Shown: positions 61,477-64,000 of the stretch, piece by piece
Layout of the letters: each line of letters starts with the position of its first letter
Position numbering within the stretch: the stretch's first letter is position 1
From: an uncultured Eubacteriales bacterium
Lineage (GTDB): Bacteria > Bacillota > Clostridia > Christensenellales > CAG-138
Assembly (NCBI GenBank): GCA_900549955.1
Contig: URQH01000005.1
Coordinates: 1-64,000, forward strand
Direction of reading: 5' to 3'
DNA: 64,000 nucleotides
The notes under the pieces: model-generated
Told to the model about the DNA's origin: nothing
Database searches by the model: none
Seen by the model: the letters and a program-made list of their open reading frames with translations, nothing else
Made by a program: the position numbers and the translations under genes

Positions 61477-62667
61477 ATGAAAGTATCGTTTGCAACCCGC
61501 ATGGCCGGCGTGGACGACAGCGCCGTTCGCGAGATCCTTGCGCGCACGGCCGCGCCGGACATCATCTCTTTCTCCGGTGGTAATCCCCCAGCCGATGCGT
61601 TCCCCGTGCGGGAAATCGCCGCGCTTGCCGCCGAAGCGCTGGAAGCCTGCCCGGCGCGCGTGCTGCAATACGGCGCCACGGAAGGTTATGCCCCGCTGCT
61701 GGATGCGCTGCGCGACCGGCTGGCCGCACAGTACGGATTTGACTTTTCCCATAATACGGTGTTTACCACCACCGGCAGCCAGCAGACGGCCGACCTGTTG
61801 GCGCATGTGCTGGTCAACGAAGGGGACACGGTGCTGGTAGAGGAGCCGTCGTTTGTGGGCTATCTCAATTCGTTCCGCGCCTATGGCGCCAGGCTCGTCG
61901 GCATCCCGATGGAGCCGGACGGCATGGATCTTTCTGCGCTGGAAGCGGCGCTGCGCCGCGAGCCCCGGGTCAAGCTCCTCTACATGATTTCCAACTTTCA
62001 AAACCCGACCGGCTTCACCACCAGCGCAGAGAAGCGCGCGGCCATCTATCGCCTGGCGCAAGCCTATGACTTTATCATCCTGGAGGACGACGCATACGGC
62101 GAGCTGCGTTTTTCCGGACAGCCCGTGCCGCCGGTCAAGAGCCTGGATACCGACGGGCGCGTGGTCTACACGGCCAGCTTTTCCAAGGTGTTCGCCCCCG
62201 CGTTCCGCCTGGCTTACACAGTTGCTGCGCCCCTGCTGGCTGAGCGTATGCTCGCCGCCAAGCAGTGCGCGGACGTCCACACGGCCACGCTCTTCCAGTA
62301 CATCGCCCACCGGTTTATGACCGGCTTCGACTTTGAAGCGCACCTGGCGCGCCTGCGCGCGCTGTATGGCAGCAAATGCACCCTCATGCTTGGGGAGATG
62401 GAGCGACAGTTCCATCCCGCCATACGCTTTAACCGACCCGAGGGCGGCATGTTTGTCATGGCCTTTCTGCCGGACGGCACAGATTCCCGCCCGTTTGTCG
62501 AGGAGGCCGCCAATGCGGGCGTGGCCTGTGTCCCCGGCATGGCCTTTTCCACCGACCAGACGCGCCCGGCCAATGGCTTTCGCATCAACTATTCCATGCC
62601 TTCAGATGAAGCGATCGTGCGCGGCGTGGGCATTCTCGGCGCATTGACGCACCGGTATCTCCCGTGA
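61477..62667 (+). CDS. PLP-dependent aminotransferase (class I, LysN/2-aminoadipate type)
   Basis: The 396-residue enzyme transfers an amino group using pyridoxal phosphate. It has the N-terminal FSGGNPPADAFP and LQYGATEGYAPLLDALRDRL, the cofactor-contact NFQNPTGFT and LEDDAYGELRF, and the Schiff-base lysine in TASFSKVFAPAFRLAY (about residue 233). This pattern is that of stand-alone MocR-like/LysN aminotransferases, whose substrates include aromatic, branched or 2-aminoadipate amino acids; I cannot choose. GAGG lies 6 nt upstream of the ATG. Confidence 0.93.
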   Translation: MKVSFATRMAGVDDSAVREILARTAAPDIISFSGGNPPADAFPVREIAALAAEALEACPARVLQYGATEGYAPLLDALRDRLAAQYGFDFSHNTVFTTTGSQQTADLLAHVLVNEGDTVLVEEPSFVGYLNSFRAYGARLVGIPMEPDGMDLSALEAALRREPRVKLLYMISNFQNPTGFTTSAEKRAAIYRLAQAYDFIILEDDAYGELRFSGQPVPPVKSLDTDGRVVYTASFSKVFAPAFRLAYTVAAPLLAERMLAAKQCADVHTATLFQYIAHRFMTGFDFEAHLARLRALYGSKCTLMLGEMERQFHPAIRFNRPEGGMFVMAFLPDGTDSRPFVEEAANAGVACVPGMAFSTDQTRPANGFRINYSMPSDEAIVRGVGILGALTHRYLP

Positions 62668-62693
62668 CCGGTTTCCCGCTCCCCGTTCTCTAT

Positions 62694-62726
62694 GCGGCCG
62701 CCCGGCCAAGCCGGGTGGCCGCTTTT
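62694..62726 (+). terminator. terminator after the aminotransferase gene
   Basis: A 12-bp stem GCGGCCGCCCGG/CCGGGTGGCCGC (one G-U pair) with a 5-nt loop is followed by TTTT. Confidence 0.82.
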
Positions 62727-62780
62727 GCCATAGCGGCAATGTCTTAGGTCTATTTCACCCTAATTGCTTTTAGGTCGTTC

Positions 62781-62789
62781 TGCCATAAT
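62781..62789 (+). promoter_or_regulatory. extended -10 element upstream of the XRE regulator
   Basis: TGCCATAAT is an extended -10 box. It would start transcription only a few bases before the coding region. Two direct repeats TTAGGTC (62744-62750, 62770-62776) stand upstream and could bind a regulator. Confidence 0.45.
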
Positions 62790-62799
62790 AGAAGGCGTG

Positions 62800-63027
62800 A
62801 TGACCTCAACGAGACTCAAGAAACTCCGCGTTGCGCGCGGCTATACCCAGATTCAAATGCAGTTGTTGACCGGCATAGACCAGAGCGATTACTCCAAAAT
62901 CGAGACCGGGCGGCGATACATGACCTATGAACAGTGCCGCCGGATCGCTCTGGCGCTCGACACCAGCATGGACTATCTCGCCGGGCTGACAGACTGCCCG
63001 GATCCCTATCCGCGGCCAACGTCCTGA
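62800..63027 (+). CDS. small XRE-family helix-turn-helix regulator
   Basis: The 75-residue product is a single HTH_3 domain: LKKLRVARGYTQIQMQLLTG, then IDQSDYSKIETGRRYMTYEQ and LALDTSMDYLAGL. No effector domain is present. ATG 62800 is used; GTG at 62797 directly before it is equally possible. There is no strong ribosome binding site and the putative promoter ends about 8 nt upstream, so the mRNA may be leaderless. The 156 nt after it up to comEC show nothing further. Confidence 0.85.
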   Translation: MTSTRLKKLRVARGYTQIQMQLLTGIDQSDYSKIETGRRYMTYEQCRRIALALDTSMDYLAGLTDCPDPYPRPTS

Positions 63028-63183
63028 GACATGCCCACGTCCGCCTCATAGGCGTGCAAGCCTGTGTTTACCTGTCCCGATGGTACCGGAAATTCCTGTG
63101 CAGCGCCGTATGCTGGCCGGCGCTTCCTCCCCTATCTTCTTCTTCCTGGTCCCACCGGCCGATCGGCCGGGGAAAGAAGCCGC

Positions 63184-64000
63184 ATGCAACGGGTTCTGAC
63201 GCAAACCGCAGACCATATTTCGCCAGACAGGCGCCTATTTCACAGGCGTCCGCTTTGCCTTGCCGCATTGGGGACGCTGCTTGGCCTGCTGTGCTTTGGC
63301 GCGGGCGACCGCCAGGCGGCGCCTGCGCTGCTTGCCGTATTGCTGCTGCTCGCGCTCGCTGCCTGCCGCCTGCACCGGCCTGCGCTGCCGGTGCTGTTGT
63401 TTGCCTGCGCGTCGCTGCTCAGCGCCACGCTGCAGTGCCCCGTCGCCCCCGCTGCCAGCAGCGGCCTGCTGACCGGCCGAATTGCGGAACCACCGGAGCG
63501 GGAAGGACAAGCGCAGGTCGTGCTGCTGGATCAGGCGGCGCTCGACGGCACGTCCATTCGGGGCCGCGTACAGCTGACGCTGTCCGGCGCACCATGGCTC
63601 GCCTACGGGCAGGAGCTCTTGGTTCAGTCGCGCCTGCGCACGCCGGATGCAGACTGGCTCTATTACGATCGGTACCAGGGCATTGCCTGCCTTGCGCAGG
63701 GCGACGCCGCTACGCTGCAAGTGGAACCGGCACAGCGCGACGCCTATGGGTTGCTGCTCGATCTGCGCACATCGGTCGCCGCGCGTATCGACGCGCTCTT
63801 CCCCAACCCGGAGCACGCGAGCCTGGCGCGCGGCATCCTGTTGGGCGGCTCGCTGGCCCAAACGGAGGGACAGACGGTGGAGCAATTCCGGGCGGTCGGC
63901 ATCGCCCATCTGCTCGCCGTATCCGGCCTGCACGTGGGCGTGCTGGCAGGGGCGCTGCTGCTGCCGCTCCGGCTGATCCGCCGCATCTGGCTGCGGTTTG
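63184..64000 (+). CDS. comEC: ComEC/Rec2-family DNA uptake channel protein (truncated by window end)
   Basis: The frame starts at ATG 63184 and runs off the window after 272 codons. The N-terminal part has several hydrophobic stretches (about 24-90), a beta-rich OB-like domain (about 95-200, LTGRIAEPPEREGQAQVVLL) and then the competence-domain signature GIAHLLAVSGLHVGVLAG (about 238-255). ComEC forms the channel that passes single-stranded DNA across the membrane during transformation. The start codon is the best upstream ATG but not certain. Confidence 0.88.
   Translation, partial: MQRVLTQTADHISPDRRLFHRRPLCLAALGTLLGLLCFGAGDRQAAPALLAVLLLLALAACRLHRPALPVLLFACASLLSATLQCPVAPAASSGLLTGRIAEPPEREGQAQVVLLDQAALDGTSIRGRVQLTLSGAPWLAYGQELLVQSRLRTPDADWLYYDRYQGIACLAQGDAATLQVEPAQRDAYGLLLDLRTSVAARIDALFPNPEHASLARGILLGGSLAQTEGQTVEQFRAVGIAHLLAVSGLHVGVLAGALLLPLRLIRRIWLRF

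Overview
The window is GC-rich DNA from a spore-forming member of the Clostridia (Firmicutes). Evidence for this is a pair of alpha/beta-type small acid-soluble spore proteins, a YlmC/YmxH-type sporulation protein, a complete V-type ATPase operon, bS21, a class A PBP, ECF/BMP-type transport and tRNA genes with an encoded CCA. A high-GC gut lineage (Oscillospirales or Christensenellales-like) is my inference; no rRNA is present to settle it.

Layout. 1-8.7 kb (minus): nine-gene V-type ATPase operon G-I-K-E-C-F-A-B-D, with promoter at 8690-8718 and terminator at 166-196; the K-ring subunit carries the residues that bind Na+ in Enterococcus NtpK. 8.7-14.1 kb (minus): translation and nucleotide housekeeping, DUF1385-prmC-prfA-tsaC-rpiB-upp, from one promoter. 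14.2-21 kb (minus): MscL, two PhoR/PhoB-like two-component systems, and a SPOR-domain membrane protein between them. 21-24.4 kb: a UDG-fold protein without Fe-S ligands and a class A penicillin-binding protein.

24.5-26.3 kb is a tRNA locus: tRNA-Ala(GGC) on plus, tRNA-Ser(GCU) and tRNA-Ser(UGA) on minus. They flank an unrecognised membrane protein and the C-terminal stub of a tyrosine recombinase, which looks like a decayed integrated element. 26.3-31.4 kb (minus): an FtsX-type ABC transporter (ATPase, large permease) with a 31-residue membrane peptide and a secreted helical protein, one apparent operon. 31.5-34.7 kb (minus): PrsA-like foldase, LACC1/YfiH nucleoside phosphorylase, NrdR, YlmC and rpsU.

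34.9-41 kb (plus): nucleoside salvage, with a BMP lipoprotein, ABC ATPase and two permeases, thymidine kinase and a deoxyribosyltransferase-like protein. 41.2-42.8 kb: an ABC ATPase and permease of the SsuBC/TauBC type without a binding protein. 42.9-44.1 kb: a cobalamin riboswitch controlling a membrane-anchored DUF4430-like protein and an ECF S component. 44.1-48.5 kb: a TetR regulator and an RND exporter behind a consensus promoter overlapped by a 40-bp perfect palindrome. 48.5-51.9 kb: a CLC channel and a KdpDE-like two-component pair.

51.9-59.7 kb (minus): two SASP genes, recG, FakA-like DAK2 protein plus Asp23 protein, then an operon of alpha/beta hydrolase, degenerate NagB-like protein, Fe-S uracil-DNA glycosylase and YebC. 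59.8-64 kb: CNNM/CBS HlyC-type protein (minus), PLP aminotransferase, small XRE regulator and the first 272 codons of comEC (plus), cut by the window end. Most long reading frames antisense to these genes are composition artefacts and are not listed.
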